From Methylophaga sp. (GTDB lineage Bacteria; Pseudomonadota; Gammaproteobacteria; Nitrosococcales; Methylophagaceae): DNA of 46,187 nt. Positions 14,756-23,712 of this stretch are shown here, in pieces. The position numbers and the translations under genes were made by a program. The notes beneath the pieces were generated by a model. That model was given only the letters and a program-made list of their open reading frames with translations, was not told the origin of the DNA and did no database searches. Each line of letters begins with the position of its first letter. Position 1 is the first letter of the stretch. Where the stretch lies: the NCBI GenBank assembly GCA_002706095.1, contig PAJP01000024.1, forward strand, positions 1 to 46,187. The letters run 5' to 3'.

Positions 14756-17484
14756 ACAGGTGGCTCCGAGTTATCGTAATCGTAAACGCGCTCATCATAA
14801 TTGACCGCCTGCACGCTAACAGCGCTAAACCCTTGTGGCTCAATGCTGGCAATCAACACCGGATAGCTAAACGTCTGCGACACGCCGAACATATAATGGG
14901 GCAGCTCTTTGGAATAATCGACCGTAGGAGCATCGCCAGTATACACCACTGTATAGTCATCAGCGCCGCGTGTTGCTGTATACGGCCCTTTTAGCGAACC
15001 TTGCGGGTCTCGCCATGCGATAAGATGAGATTCGCCATCTTGCCAGTCTAGCGGCTCGCTTGTGCGGATGGTTGTTTGCCCGCCGATGCTAGACGCCTGA
15101 ATCACTAGGCCGCTTGACGTGTAACCGGGCACGTCATCGGCTAGCGCGCAATACGACCAGTAATTTGAGTTCAGTGCATCCAGCTCGGTGCTGAATGAAT
15201 AGGTTTTGCGGCGATAGCGCAACCGCAACCGCTCACGCATGCCGAGCCGCCATGCCCGTGTCCGGCTAGTAACACCCTCAATGCGTATTTTCTCGGGGCG
15301 GTTGCCAGCATCGCCCGGCAATCGGCATTCAACCGTTTCGTTTGTCCACGTTTCGCCGCTAAAAAACTCTACGTCGATGCCGTCTACTTCGTCGGGCCGG
15401 ATTGATTCAATGCTGCGCGTCAACGGATCTAGCATGTTCTGCGTGGTGTACATTTGTTCAAACGTGGTGCGCGGCTCGTCACGGGCTGGCGTTAGCAGTC
15501 CCTGGTTAATCGTTAGCTCGGCAGCGCCCGCCCTGAGTGTGCGCTGCATAACGGCAAATGCGGTGCTATCGCCGTCATGAACAAAGTCGAACGTATCGCC
15601 CCGTGAATCCCATATTACGGCCAAGCGCGCTAACTCGCCTTGGTCTAAATCGTTATCGGTGTAGCCAATATTGCGCGCCACGTAGCGGAACCAATCGGCA
15701 ATGCTTCGACTAGGTTCTTCGGTCTCGGTGCCAAGTGTAGGTATTATTCGCGTGACCACGGCGCTGACTTTGTTTTCAGACTGCCCCGCAATGGTGTCGC
15801 TGCCCTCCACCGTCAGAGCCATAGTGGTGACGCCTGGATAAGTTGATTTTGCCGATAGCTGCGACTTTAGGCCGAACCACTCTAGGCGGTCTAAGTCTTG
15901 AACGCTCGTGCCCTCTACACTGGTACGGCGTAAGCGAATCTCTGGCGTGATCGTCGTTCCAAAGTTGGTGAAGAACGTCCACCCTAATTGGTCGCGGGTC
16001 TTGCCTTGAATGTTGCGCTTGTCAGTATTCCAGGTGGCATCACCTACGGCCCGCCACTGTAGCTCCACGTCTCGGCTTACATTCTCAATTGCGCCATCGT
16101 CTTTTACGCGGCCCAGCCCTTGCGGCGCGAATATGTCCCACTCCACGCCCGATACTGACTCACCTGACGGGCAACCCAAGAACGGCCCTGCCCATTCGCC
16201 GTTGACCTCTTCGTCTGATACGCGGATAAATGGGCTGTTACTGCGCTGCGATGGGAATCCTAGCCATCCTGCATCCTCGCTCCCGTTAGACAGCAGTTTG
16301 GTGACAGTGAAGCCGATATTAACCGCAGGCGTTCCGCCGTCATCAATAAACGCATCAATCCGGTAGCGCGATCCAACGCGGTCAATCGTGTTGATATACG
16401 TTCCGCTCGTGGGCGACGTGACGGGCGTCAGGTCCGGATAATCGAGCGTGATCTCCGTAGCGCTAACGCTGGCGATGGTGTACGTACCGTCCAGCGCGCC
16501 GCCGTAAATGATCACCTCATCGCCGATGGATAGCCCCAGGTCGCCAAACGCGCCACTGAAAACGGCATGATCATCCGTCATGGGATCTGGCGGTGGATTA
16601 GCGACAATCTGCCGAGGAATGCGGACATTTAGCTCTAGCCCTACCGTCCAGTCTGGCGGTACTGCATTGCCGCTAACTCGTGTCACGTTGACGCCGTTCA
16701 CATCTACGCTCGATACGTCCCAAACGATAGTCACGTCAGAAGGAGATTTGAGCCGTAAGCCTGCCCCGCTACCCACGCTTGCGCCCACCTCGGGGGCGTT
16801 ATACCAGCAGCGATGCGCCGGGTGGCTGGTAACGTCATCGCCCGGATCGAAGATTGACAAGTTGACCTGCTGCCCTAGCGCGCTTAATGGCGTAGCGCCT
16901 ATGCGTATTTGAGATTGCGGAATAAGGTAGCTGCCTTTGCCGATGCAGGTAAACACGTCTACCGCAAGGTTGCGCTGGTCAATAAAGTAGCGGCGCGGCT
17001 GGTTCAGGTAATCAGGAAAAACCTTGTGCTGACCTGCAATCTCTGGAATCACACCACCGAGCTTGGGTCGGTTGGCCTGGACATTGGGATCATAAATTGA
17101 GCTGCCCTGATTCTGCCCGCGCGCTTGATTAACGCCGGGAACGCTTGGGATAAGAAAACTAAACAGCTCTCCAATTAGCCCAACGGCTGCATTAACGACA
17201 CTGCCGACCGCGCTGACAACGCTGCTAATGGCACTCCCGATAGCATCGACTGCACCGGATTGGGGGGCGATGTAAATATCAATGTCCGCGCCTGTTAGCG
17301 ATAAATTAGACCACGCGCTAGGCGGCACAGTGCGCCCATCCTGCTTGACCACGATTGGATGGCTGTCAGCACTCAGGTCAAAATCCGGCACATTGTCAGC
17401 GAGCCAATCGGCTAGCGTTCCGCCGTCAACGCGATGCGTCTCTATCGGCTCGCCCGGCAGTATCGACGGGTATACTCGAATCAT
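14752..17484 (-). CDS. Tail tip host-specificity protein (TipJ / lambda J-like)
   Basis: A 910-aa central tail-tip protein. The N-terminal ~110 residues contain an Ala/Val/Gly-rich hydrophobic stretch (VDAIGSAISSVVSAVGSVV, about 78-96), followed by the PRRYFIDQRNLAVDVFTCIGKG region typical of TipJ tail proteins. Repeated beta-sandwich domains follow, including a fibronectin-like segment around 560-640, and the C-terminus ends in VNYDERVYDYDNSEPPV, which closely matches the end of the structural core in this family. It forms the baseplate hub contacting the host receptor. It overlaps both neighbours by 4 bp. Confidence 0.85.
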   Translation of the reverse strand: MIRVYPSILPGEPIETHRVDGGTLADWLADNVPDFDLSADSHPIVVKQDGRTVPPSAWSNLSLTGADIDIYIAPQSGAVDAIGSAISSVVSAVGSVVNAAVGLIGELFSFLIPSVPGVNQARGQNQGSSIYDPNVQANRPKLGGVIPEIAGQHKVFPDYLNQPRRYFIDQRNLAVDVFTCIGKGSYLIPQSQIRIGATPLSALGQQVNLSIFDPGDDVTSHPAHRCWYNAPEVGASVGSGAGLRLKSPSDVTIVWDVSSVDVNGVNVTRVSGNAVPPDWTVGLELNVRIPRQIVANPPPDPMTDDHAVFSGAFGDLGLSIGDEVIIYGGALDGTYTIASVSATEITLDYPDLTPVTSPTSGTYINTIDRVGSRYRIDAFIDDGGTPAVNIGFTVTKLLSNGSEDAGWLGFPSQRSNSPFIRVSDEEVNGEWAGPFLGCPSGESVSGVEWDIFAPQGLGRVKDDGAIENVSRDVELQWRAVGDATWNTDKRNIQGKTRDQLGWTFFTNFGTTITPEIRLRRTSVEGTSVQDLDRLEWFGLKSQLSAKSTYPGVTTMALTVEGSDTIAGQSENKVSAVVTRIIPTLGTETEEPSRSIADWFRYVARNIGYTDNDLDQGELARLAVIWDSRGDTFDFVHDGDSTAFAVMQRTLRAGAAELTINQGLLTPARDEPRTTFEQMYTTQNMLDPLTRSIESIRPDEVDGIDVEFFSGETWTNETVECRLPGDAGNRPEKIRIEGVTSRTRAWRLGMRERLRLRYRRKTYSFSTELDALNSNYWSYCALADDVPGYTSSGLVIQASSIGGQTTIRTSEPLDWQDGESHLIAWRDPQGSLKGPYTATRGADDYTVVYTGDAPTVDYSKELPHYMFGVSQTFSYPVLIASIEPQGFSAVSVQAVNYDERVYDYDNSEPPV

Positions 17485-17864
17485 GCGTAATACTCCACGC
17501 GGGTAAATAGGCGCTCAAATTTGCGTAGCGGCATCCAGCGGACGCCGCGTTTATAATCGCATTCTACCACGCCTAAGCGCCCATCAACGCACCACACGAC
17601 GCCGCAATGCCACGCGATAGTGCCGATATAGCAAAGCGCAAATGCACCGTGTTCAGGCTTGCAGGGCGTCAAGTGCTCGCCCACTTCCAACAGTGCATCC
17701 CCAGCGGCTTGTTTATCGCGCGGGTCTACATGCTCACGACTCGGCAGCAGGGGCGCGTCAAACTGCTCATGGCGGATGATGCGCGCAAATCCGAAACAGT
17801 CCACCTCGCTTGGGCCGCGCCCGCTGTCTTTGTACGTGAATCGTTGCTGCCATTCGCTAATCAT
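17481..17864 (-). CDS. NlpC/P60-type tail assembly peptidase (lambda K-like)
   Basis: A 127-aa protein with the Cys and His of an NlpC/P60 fold: SEVDCFGFARII (Cys23) and AWHCGVVW (His85). Length is shorter than lambda K but usual for siphoviruses with DUF1833 and TipJ neighbours. It probably trims peptidoglycan during DNA entry or helps assemble the tail tip. It overlaps both neighbours by 4 bp. Confidence 0.75.
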   Translation of the reverse strand: MISEWQQRFTYKDSGRGPSEVDCFGFARIIRHEQFDAPLLPSREHVDPRDKQAAGDALLEVGEHLTPCKPEHGAFALCYIGTIAWHCGVVWCVDGRLGVVECDYKRGVRWMPLRKFERLFTRVEYYA

Positions 17865-18349
17865 TGGTAACGTAACCCCGGCGCAAATTGCGCAGTGTAG
17901 CGTTCACGCGGCCAGGTGCGCCCCAGTATGTCGCGGAATGAGCATGTTACCTGCACGCTGCTGGCGTTCATTTGCGCGCCCACCACGATCATAGTTAGCG
18001 GCTTCTCTGCGGGCGCTTCTGGCTGTGATGCCAAATAGAGCCGATACGTCAGCGTGATTTGCTCATTGGCCTCAATTGCATGATCGAGCACCGCTTGGGC
18101 GGTGCCCGTCACGTTATCAATCGCAAACGTCAGGTTTTGCTGCCCGCTAGTGTCGCGCTTGGGTAGCGCCACATCTAGGCCGGATGCCTCAAATGTAACC
18201 GTCTCGCTTGTCTCTAGCGTAAACGTTTGATCCTCAAAACCTGTGCAGATGCGAATAGGTGTTGCAAATGAGGCGCTTGATAGTTCAATCGTCGGAACCA
18301 AAACCTCATTATCCGGCGCGCTGGCATAAACTGTTGCGAGTATCGTCAT
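17861..18349 (-). CDS. DUF1833 minor tail protein (lambda L-like position)
   Basis: A 162-aa DUF1833 protein. The family pattern is visible: an early ELSSASFATPIRICTGF strand, FEASGLDVALPKRDTSGQQNLTFAIDNV, and a C-terminal FRDILGRTWPRERYTAQFAPGL. It lies between tape measure and NlpC/P60, where such distal-tail proteins are found. Coupled on both sides by 1-4 bp overlaps. Confidence 0.85.
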   Translation of the reverse strand: MTILATVYASAPDNEVLVPTIELSSASFATPIRICTGFEDQTFTLETSETVTFEASGLDVALPKRDTSGQQNLTFAIDNVTGTAQAVLDHAIEANEQITLTYRLYLASQPEAPAEKPLTMIVVGAQMNASSVQVTCSFRDILGRTWPRERYTAQFAPGLRYQ

Positions 18350-20853
18350 TATCGCCCCTGCCGCTGTAATCCGAACGTTGATTGTAGCGCTTTTGCACTC
18401 CGTCCGTTACCCGTTACATCGGCTATAAACACGTCGATGAACTGGCGGCCATCGGTCTGACGCTCGACAACTTCGGTGCCCTGCGGCGCATTATGCACAT
18501 TAACATAAACCGACGTTTGTGGCGCATTGCTTGCGGCCTGCCCGCTCATGGCGCGCTGCGAGCGACTGGGATTGTAGTCGTTAGCGCTGCGGCCAATGAT
18601 GCGCGCCGTATCAGCAGTGCTGGTAATGTTGGCCGGGCCGTTGATAATCTCGGGGCCGTTTTCGCCCGCGATGCCCCATTGGCCTCCGGGGATGCGCCCG
18701 CCTTTGTCGAATAGGCCAGCAAATCCGCCAAGTAGTCCACCAAAACCGCCGCCGCCGAAAAATCCAAGTGATGCAGTCACCGCTTTATACGCCAACCATT
18801 GCGCTATCATTTCGCCGATTCCCGCAACCACTGAGCGTGTTAAGCCTTGCATCAATGACTGAAAACCGTCTTTGAATGAGGTCTGTTGCGTCAAAACGTC
18901 AGCAAACATGTTGCCGAAGCTGCTGGTGAAATTCTCCGCAAGATTGGCGTTTAGCGCATCGAAGTCGCTAAACGCAGACTCAGCGCTCGACAACCATTTC
19001 TCGAACGGGTCTTGCTGCTCGCCTTGATCCTGCTGTTCACCACGCGGCTCAAAGATACTCGGATAAGCCGCCATTGCGTCATCAAAGCCACCCAGCGATT
19101 GAACGGTGTTGCGATAGGCTTCGGCTAGTCGGTTTTGCGCGTCGGCTTTGTCGTTGATTAACCCGGCCTCTACCGCCTCATCAATCATGGCCGATTGTTC
19201 GTTGTATTCGCGTTGCGCGGCATTTAACGGGTAGAGCTGGTCGGTTAGCGCCTGCAAGGCACGTTGCCGCTGGTCGGCTGCTTCGGCTGCGCGCCTTGTT
19301 GCCGCGCTGTTTTCTTCCGTCGATTCGGTATTTTCGTCGGTCGATTCGGTTGACTCATCCTGCGCTTGATTGCGCTCAGTCCACCGGCGTATTGTTTCGC
19401 GGTTGGCGGTGTTACGGCGCTGTTCGATTTCGAGTAGCTTATTCTCGGCGTCAGACAGCGCCTGCATGCCCGCTATTTCAGCGCCAACGCTACCGCCCTC
19501 AAAACCTAGCACACCGCTGCCACGGTTTTCGCTGCGCAACTTCGCCAGCTCTTCACGCGCTGCGGATGCTTTCAGCGTAGCCTCATCAAGCTCTGCGTTT
19601 AGATCATCTAGGCTGCCTGACAAATCATCATCCGACATGCCGCGCAGCTCGGTGCGAAGGTCGGCTATTTGATCTTCGGTTAATCCTGCTTTTTCGGTGG
19701 TTAGCCCCAACTCATCACGGAAAGCAAACAGCAATCCGCCCGCACCAATCAGCAGGCCTAGCCCTGTGGCGCTGGTTAGCGCCTTAACGGCAAGGGTTAT
19801 CAGGCCTACACCTCTGGCGGCAGATGCAGCCGCCGTGGCGGTCTTGAGCATTGCGCCTGCGCCGATAAGTAGCTGCGCAGCCAATCGCCCGCCATACAGT
19901 GCAGCTACCGCCTTACCGATAGCAACAATGGCATCCATATTTTCAGACAGCGTGACAATGCTACTACCCAGCGTTCGTACGGCTTCCCTCACTTCCTCGC
20001 TTGAGCCAACCCACTCGATTAGATTGGTTCGGGCCACTTCTAGCTGCTGGCCGAACGTTGCCACGCTGTTAGCAAACCTCCCACCAATCTCATCGCTTGC
20101 ACCCTGCAGTGCGTTGACTACTATCTCAGCAGTGATACCGCCTGTGGCTGCAAATTCGCGTAGTTCGCCAATGGTTAAATCTAGCGATGCAGCGATGGCG
20201 CGCATAATATCGGGCGCTTGCTCGGCCACGCTGTTGAATTCGTCGCCACGCAGCGCGCCGGATGCCAAGCCTTGGCTAAGCTGTGTAATAGCGGCGCTGG
20301 CTTCCTCTGCGGTCGCCCCGGATGTTGCAAACGATTGGTTAATCGTCGTCGTCAGGCCAATGAGGTCTTCTTGCGATAGACCAAGGTCGGTAGTTGAGCG
20401 AGCCAGTCGGGCGTACAAGTTCGCTGTTGACTCAAAATTAGAGCGCGTATCGCGGGCCACATTGACAAGCGCTTTTTGCACCGCTGTTAACTGCTCGGTG
20501 CTATCAGTCACTTGCCTTAGCTGGTTTTCAGCGTTCTGCCATGCGTCTGCGTAGCGGATAACTTCTCGCACAGACAGCGCGCCAATTAACCCCTGAATAG
20601 CGTTTCGCGCAATGCCCGCCGTTTGCCCAAGCTGGTTATTTTGACGACTTAAGCGCTCAGTCTCTTGCCGTACAGCGCGGGTAACGGGATTTAAATTGCG
20701 GTATGCGCGCTCTTGGCGCTGCGTGGCTTTGGTGGAGTCGTCAAAGCTGCGCTCCATGCGGTCGGTTGAACGGTCAACATCACGCTCAGCCCGTAGTAGT
20801 CCCGACGTATCGGCGTCCACGCTGTAGTAGATACCACCGACATTTTCAGCCAT
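18349..20853 (-). CDS. Tape measure protein
   Basis: An 834-aa protein that sets tail length and enters the cell with the DNA. The N-terminal ~300 residues match the tape-measure N-terminal domain (IRYADAWQNAENQLRQVTDS; SNFESTANLYARLARSTTDL). A long Ala/Gly hydrophobic segment (about 310-380) follows, then coiled coils rich in Glu, Gln and Arg (about 395-590), and a Gly-rich hydrophobic part (FGGGGFGGLLGGFAGLFDKGG, about 715-735). The length predicts a tail of about 125 nm at 1.5 angstrom per residue. It overlaps the upstream gene by 8 bp. Confidence 0.93.
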   Translation of the reverse strand: MAENVGGIYYSVDADTSGLLRAERDVDRSTDRMERSFDDSTKATQRQERAYRNLNPVTRAVRQETERLSRQNNQLGQTAGIARNAIQGLIGALSVREVIRYADAWQNAENQLRQVTDSTEQLTAVQKALVNVARDTRSNFESTANLYARLARSTTDLGLSQEDLIGLTTTINQSFATSGATAEEASAAITQLSQGLASGALRGDEFNSVAEQAPDIMRAIAASLDLTIGELREFAATGGITAEIVVNALQGASDEIGGRFANSVATFGQQLEVARTNLIEWVGSSEEVREAVRTLGSSIVTLSENMDAIVAIGKAVAALYGGRLAAQLLIGAGAMLKTATAAASAARGVGLITLAVKALTSATGLGLLIGAGGLLFAFRDELGLTTEKAGLTEDQIADLRTELRGMSDDDLSGSLDDLNAELDEATLKASAAREELAKLRSENRGSGVLGFEGGSVGAEIAGMQALSDAENKLLEIEQRRNTANRETIRRWTERNQAQDESTESTDENTESTEENSAATRRAAEAADQRQRALQALTDQLYPLNAAQREYNEQSAMIDEAVEAGLINDKADAQNRLAEAYRNTVQSLGGFDDAMAAYPSIFEPRGEQQDQGEQQDPFEKWLSSAESAFSDFDALNANLAENFTSSFGNMFADVLTQQTSFKDGFQSLMQGLTRSVVAGIGEMIAQWLAYKAVTASLGFFGGGGFGGLLGGFAGLFDKGGRIPGGQWGIAGENGPEIINGPANITSTADTARIIGRSANDYNPSRSQRAMSGQAASNAPQTSVYVNVHNAPQGTEVVERQTDGRQFIDVFIADVTGNGRSAKALQSTFGLQRQGR

Positions 20854-21439
20854 TCGGCCCGCTCCTTAATTGTGCCGCTTTTTCGCGGATGCGCTTCACG
20901 GTATCGACTGCCGTGCGGTATTCTTCTTTTGTGGGCAGGTCTTGCACCATATCGGGATGCTTGACCATCATCGCCCGCTGCAATTCGTGCATCGTCATAT
21001 TCCATGCGTCATCGCGCGACACCCCAAGATGCACCATGGCAACGCTTGCAAATTCAGCCGGGTTAAACTGCTTAGGTGGCTTATCGCTGGGCTTGATGCG
21101 CTTAGCGTCTTTTACGTCGCCTACCATGCCGTTGATCAAGCATCGAGCGCCTAGCACGTATACATCTTCCCATGGTAAGCGTTTTTGCACGTAACGTAGC
21201 TTACCGCCCACGTCGCGGTAAAATCCGATAGCATCGCTCACAGAATCGTCATCACAGCACGCAGACAGGACGGCTAGCGCTGACGCAAACCCGCTCTTGG
21301 TGGCACGCTGAACACGGTCAAGCATCGCGGCTAATTCGTCTGGCGTGCCCAGTGACGCAAGCGCACGAAAACTGGGGCGGAACGTGTATTCCACCCCATC
21401 GACGGTAACGCCAAACTCACCCGCCGCGATGTTCGCCAT
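20846..21439 (-). CDS. Tail assembly chaperone
   Basis: A 197-aa protein between the major tail protein and the tape measure gene, the invariant place of the tail assembly chaperone. The N-terminal half is a GEFGVTVDGVEYTFRPSFRAL beta-hairpin followed by helices, as in the family; the C-terminus contains ACWNMT-like helices (WNMTMHELQRAMMVKH). Many phages make a -1 frameshift product here. I saw no canonical slippery heptamer, so only the unshifted form is called. Confidence 0.7.
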   Translation of the reverse strand: MANIAAGEFGVTVDGVEYTFRPSFRALASLGTPDELAAMLDRVQRATKSGFASALAVLSACCDDDSVSDAIGFYRDVGGKLRYVQKRLPWEDVYVLGARCLINGMVGDVKDAKRIKPSDKPPKQFNPAEFASVAMVHLGVSRDDAWNMTMHELQRAMMVKHPDMVQDLPTKEEYRTAVDTVKRIREKAAQLRSGPNG

Positions 21440-21440
21440 G

Positions 21441-21929
21441 TTACGCCGGAATGATGACGGTGCTGGTGGTGCCGTTGCCAGTCAGTCGGCCTTCAATCGT
21501 AAACGTGGCCTCGGCATCATAGGAGCGATCCTTGTTGAACGTGGTGAACAACGCAGGCGCTTCAATGACCAGCATTTCAGTAGAGCTCGACGGGTCGCTG
21601 AAACGCAGCCAGCCGGATGGTTGACCGCCATCCGGGTTGCGTACATGCAAGTAAAGCTCTTCTTGGTTTTTCGTTTCGTCAACACTGGATACGCCATCAA
21701 ACGAAAACGTTTCGTTTTTGTACGTCACCAATGACTCGCGAATATTCCCCGTGCTGCAAGATGACGTGGTGTCCACTTCATCCCACGCCAAGCTCAGCGA
21801 CTTAGACCGCGTGCAGCCCAGCAGCTTCCAGTCAGCCTCTAGCGGGGTTGTCTGCGGGGGTAGGATTGCAAACTCTACGACCGTGTCACGCCCTACAAAG
21901 GCTCCGGTCGGGGAAAGCGTAATAGCCAT
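21441..21929 (-). CDS. Major tail tube protein
   Basis: A 162-aa protein with the beta-rich composition of a siphovirus tail tube subunit (WKLLGCTRSKSLSLAWDEVDTTSSCSTG; FDGVSSVDETKNQEELYLHVRN). It is the first of the tail-tube genes, followed by the chaperone and tape measure. The translation signal is strong (AAAGGAG), and an unusual row of three small hairpins precedes it (21943-21990), consistent with a very highly expressed gene. Confidence 0.8.
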   Translation of the reverse strand: MAITLSPTGAFVGRDTVVEFAILPPQTTPLEADWKLLGCTRSKSLSLAWDEVDTTSSCSTGNIRESLVTYKNETFSFDGVSSVDETKNQEELYLHVRNPDGGQPSGWLRFSDPSSSTEMLVIEAPALFTTFNKDRSYDAEATFTIEGRLTGNGTTSTVIIPA

Positions 21930-21942
21930 GCTTTTCTCCTTT

Positions 21943-21990
21943 GCCCTTTTCGGGCGTGTGCCCTATATGGGCGTTGTGGGCAAAATGCCC
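21943..21990 (-). other. Three tandem mini-hairpins before the tail tube gene
   Basis: Three 4-bp GCCC/GGGC stems with 5-nt loops follow each other at 17-18 nt spacing (21943-21955, 21960-21972, 21978-21990), filling the gap between the tail terminator stop and the tail tube ribosome site. No T-run follows. Possibly an mRNA processing or translation-boosting leader. Confidence 0.55.
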
Positions 21991-21992
21991 GT

Positions 21993-22376
21993 TTACTGAT
22001 CGTCAGTTAAGCACTGAACGTTGAGCTGAAAAACCCCACGGCCATCCTCGGTGTAAGTCGGCCCGGTAATGCCGCCAAGGGGTTCGTAATTTTTAATGCC
22101 CGGCGACTTATAGTTGCCGCGTAGGTAGCGCAATATTTCGTGCATGCTGTTTTCTGCGTCGCGAACATCGCGCTCACTGGCGCTGATTAAAATGAGCAGC
22201 ACTTGCGGGCGCTGAACCAGATAATCGGACGCACCGCCGGGGCCGGGTCGCCGCAACACAAACATCGGTCGCCCATCGCGCCGCGCATCATTCCATTTGT
22301 AATACTGCACCTGGAAGCCATCAAGCAAGTTGCCTGCATCAAGGTGGTTGCGCACGTTGACTAGAAAATTGCTCAT
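21993..22376 (-). CDS. Tail terminator protein (lambda gpU-like position)
   Basis: A 127-aa protein just upstream of the tail tube gene, where the tail terminator is found. The alpha/beta layout (N-terminal helix, VLRRPGPGG turn, LLILISASERDVRDAENSM strand-helix, and a C-terminal VFQLNVQCLTDD strand) resembles the gpU-like minor tail fold. It overlaps the next gene by 4 bp. Assigned mainly by position. Confidence 0.65.
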   Translation of the reverse strand: MSNFLVNVRNHLDAGNLLDGFQVQYYKWNDARRDGRPMFVLRRPGPGGASDYLVQRPQVLLILISASERDVRDAENSMHEILRYLRGNYKSPGIKNYEPLGGITGPTYTEDGRGVFQLNVQCLTDDQ

Positions 22377-22780
22377 ACGCGATAACCTTGCTTGATAATG
22401 GCTTGAATCTCAGCAGCGCCATCGCGCTCGAAACCTTTAACCAAAAACTGCGGCTCGGCGTCAGGATCCCAGACATTACCGTCCGACTTTGGATAACGCG
22501 GCGTATTGGTGCCTAACAGCACGCCTTTAGCGTTATGCACGTACTCGGCATAATTGGCACCGAAGCCCATGCGTCCTTCGTAGCCACTGGCGGTTTTTTT
22601 AACGTCACGGTATGAGCTGTTGATCAGATTGCTAGTGGCTACTGGCGTCAACGCAGCCGCGTACTTACCGCCCGCAATCAATACCTGCGTGACGGTTTTC
22701 TCGGTCATGCCGCCGCTAATTTCGCCAACCTTCTTGGCGAAATTCTTGCGAACGGTGTCAACGCCAGTGAGCTTGCTCAT
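22373..22780 (-). CDS. HK97 gp10-like head-tail connector protein
   Basis: A 135-aa basic protein with the HK97 gp10 pattern: a helical N-terminus, APVATSNLINSSY-like core (ALTPVATSNLINSSYRDV, about 58-75), and a MGFGANYAEYVHN motif (about 91-103). Such proteins form the neck joining head to tail. It sits with the tail terminator in the usual order and overlaps it by 4 bp. Confidence 0.75.
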   Translation of the reverse strand: MSKLTGVDTVRKNFAKKVGEISGGMTEKTVTQVLIAGGKYAAALTPVATSNLINSSYRDVKKTASGYEGRMGFGANYAEYVHNAKGVLLGTNTPRYPKSDGNVWDPDAEPQFLVKGFERDGAAEIQAIIKQGYRV

Positions 22781-23110
22781 TTAAACCTTGATGACGGCCA
22801 CGGTGATGCTGGCAACAGCGTCATAGGTGACACTGACGGGCATCGTGCCTTTCGCGGTAAACACGCCGCTAAACGGGCCAATCATGCGCGACTCGCCCGC
22901 CGGAATGGTTACGTCTACGTTAGTCGGCGCGATGCCCGGCTCTGCGTTAAACGTAGATACCACTGTCGCGGTGTGTGGGCTGACGTCATCGTTGACGACA
23001 TGCAAAAACACGCCATTGCCTGCGTCAAATTCATCACCTGCTACGTCTGCGGCTGCATAGGTAGGGTTTAATCCGGTCACTACAGTTTGCTGCGCGTTAA
23101 GAGTCGCCAT
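22781..23110 (-). CDS. Virion-associated beta-sandwich protein (unknown)
   Basis: A 109-aa protein abutting the gp10-like gene. It is almost all beta-strand, with N-terminal repeats of Thr/Asn/Val (TLNAQQTVVTGLNPTYAAADVAGDEF) and IPAGESRMIGPFSGVF, a pattern of small phage head or neck decoration proteins. The GGAGG ribosome site is strong and a -10 box lies at 23139. Function unknown; assigned by position and fold. Confidence 0.65.
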   Translation of the reverse strand: MATLNAQQTVVTGLNPTYAAADVAGDEFDAGNGVFLHVVNDDVSPHTATVVSTFNAEPGIAPTNVDVTIPAGESRMIGPFSGVFTAKGTMPVSVTYDAVASITVAVIKV

Positions 23111-23138
23111 TTCATAGCCTCCATTAATTTATGGCTTG

Positions 23139-23148
23139 ATTTTAGCAG
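23139..23148 (-). promoter_or_regulatory. Extended -10 promoter, tail operon
   Basis: Minus-strand TACTGCTAAAAT (-10 TAAAAT at 23139-23144) about 29 bp before the gene starting at 23110. It probably serves the long tail operon 23110-14306. Confidence 0.55.
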
Positions 23149-23166
23149 TATTTCGCTATGATTGCA

Positions 23167-23346
23167 TTACTTCACCCACTCCCTCACCCCACCATGGTGC
23201 GCGCATGTGCCGCGCCTAGATTGCGACACTGAATAAGCGCCGCTCTGACAAATAGCGGTAGCGCCGCCAACAATAATAGGCTCGCCAGGGTATATTAACC
23301 ACCCCAACGTCGCCATCACCGCGCCCATAGCCGCCCACCTAATCAT
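23167..23346 (-). CDS. DUF3761-like membrane-anchored small protein
   Basis: A 59-aa protein; ATG 23346 is preferred over longer in-frame starts because it overlaps the previous stop by 8 bp in the local style. An N-terminal TM (about 4-20) is followed by ATAICQSGAYSVSQ and RRGTCAHHGGVREW, which matches DUF3761, a short periplasmic domain with two Cys. It sits in the connector cluster, where it does not belong structurally, so it may be an exclusion or envelope-acting 'moron'. Function unknown. Confidence 0.7.
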   Translation of the reverse strand: MIRWAAMGAVMATLGWLIYPGEPIIVGGATAICQSGAYSVSQSRRGTCAHHGGVREWVK

Positions 23347-23704
23347 TGCAATCTCTCGCGTGATGCTGGGCTTGTATTCGCTTGCTAACTTGGTCGGTGT
23401 GAGTGATCGCCTTTGCCTCGCCGATCCAGCCAAGGGCAATCAGCGTACCAATAGCGGCAAGCCCAAACGATAACCACTTAAGCCGATTCTGCCGTGTCTG
23501 AGCGTCTAGCAGTCGGGCCTCAGCAGCGCCCTGTGCTTTTGCACGGTCGTCTTTTAGTGAGCCAATGGCGGCCATCACTTCTTTATGATGCGTATCCATG
23601 CGGGTAGACAGGTCGGTGATGCGGTCGGTTTGCGTCCGATAACCGTCCTCTAACGCCTCAATTCTCCACTCTGCCCGCATTAATCGCGTTTGCATATCGT
23701 CCAT
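23339..23704 (-). CDS. Coiled-coil tail-anchored membrane protein
   Basis: A 121-aa protein with a long N-terminal coiled coil (about 1-72, ALEDGYRTQTDRITDLSTRM) and a C-terminal TM (about 75-95, WLSFGLAAIGTLIALGWI), like the XhlA group of phage membrane proteins. A short charged tail follows. It overlaps the DUF3761 gene by 8 bp, so the two are made together. Orientation is opposite to an i-spanin (TM at the C-terminus), so a spanin role is disfavoured. Ribosome site AAGGGCGG before ATG 23704. Confidence 0.65.
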   Translation of the reverse strand: MDDMQTRLMRAEWRIEALEDGYRTQTDRITDLSTRMDTHHKEVMAAIGSLKDDRAKAQGAAEARLLDAQTRQNRLKWLSFGLAAIGTLIALGWIGEAKAITHTDQVSKRIQAQHHARDCND

Positions 23705-23712
23705 AACCGCCC

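Noticed and set aside
19697-20554. 285-aa plus-strand Ser/Ala-rich frame
   Set aside because: Opposite the tape measure gene; low-complexity shadow frame without a start signal.
20691-21005. Open -1 frame at the end of the tail assembly chaperone, possible frameshift product
   Set aside because: No canonical slippery heptamer is in frame (only GAA AAA G), and the extension would overlap the tape measure gene by about 160 bp. Not enough to call.
23167-23704. i-spanin/o-spanin pair
   Set aside because: The coiled-coil protein has its TM at the C-terminus and the partner has no lipobox, the reverse of what spanins need.
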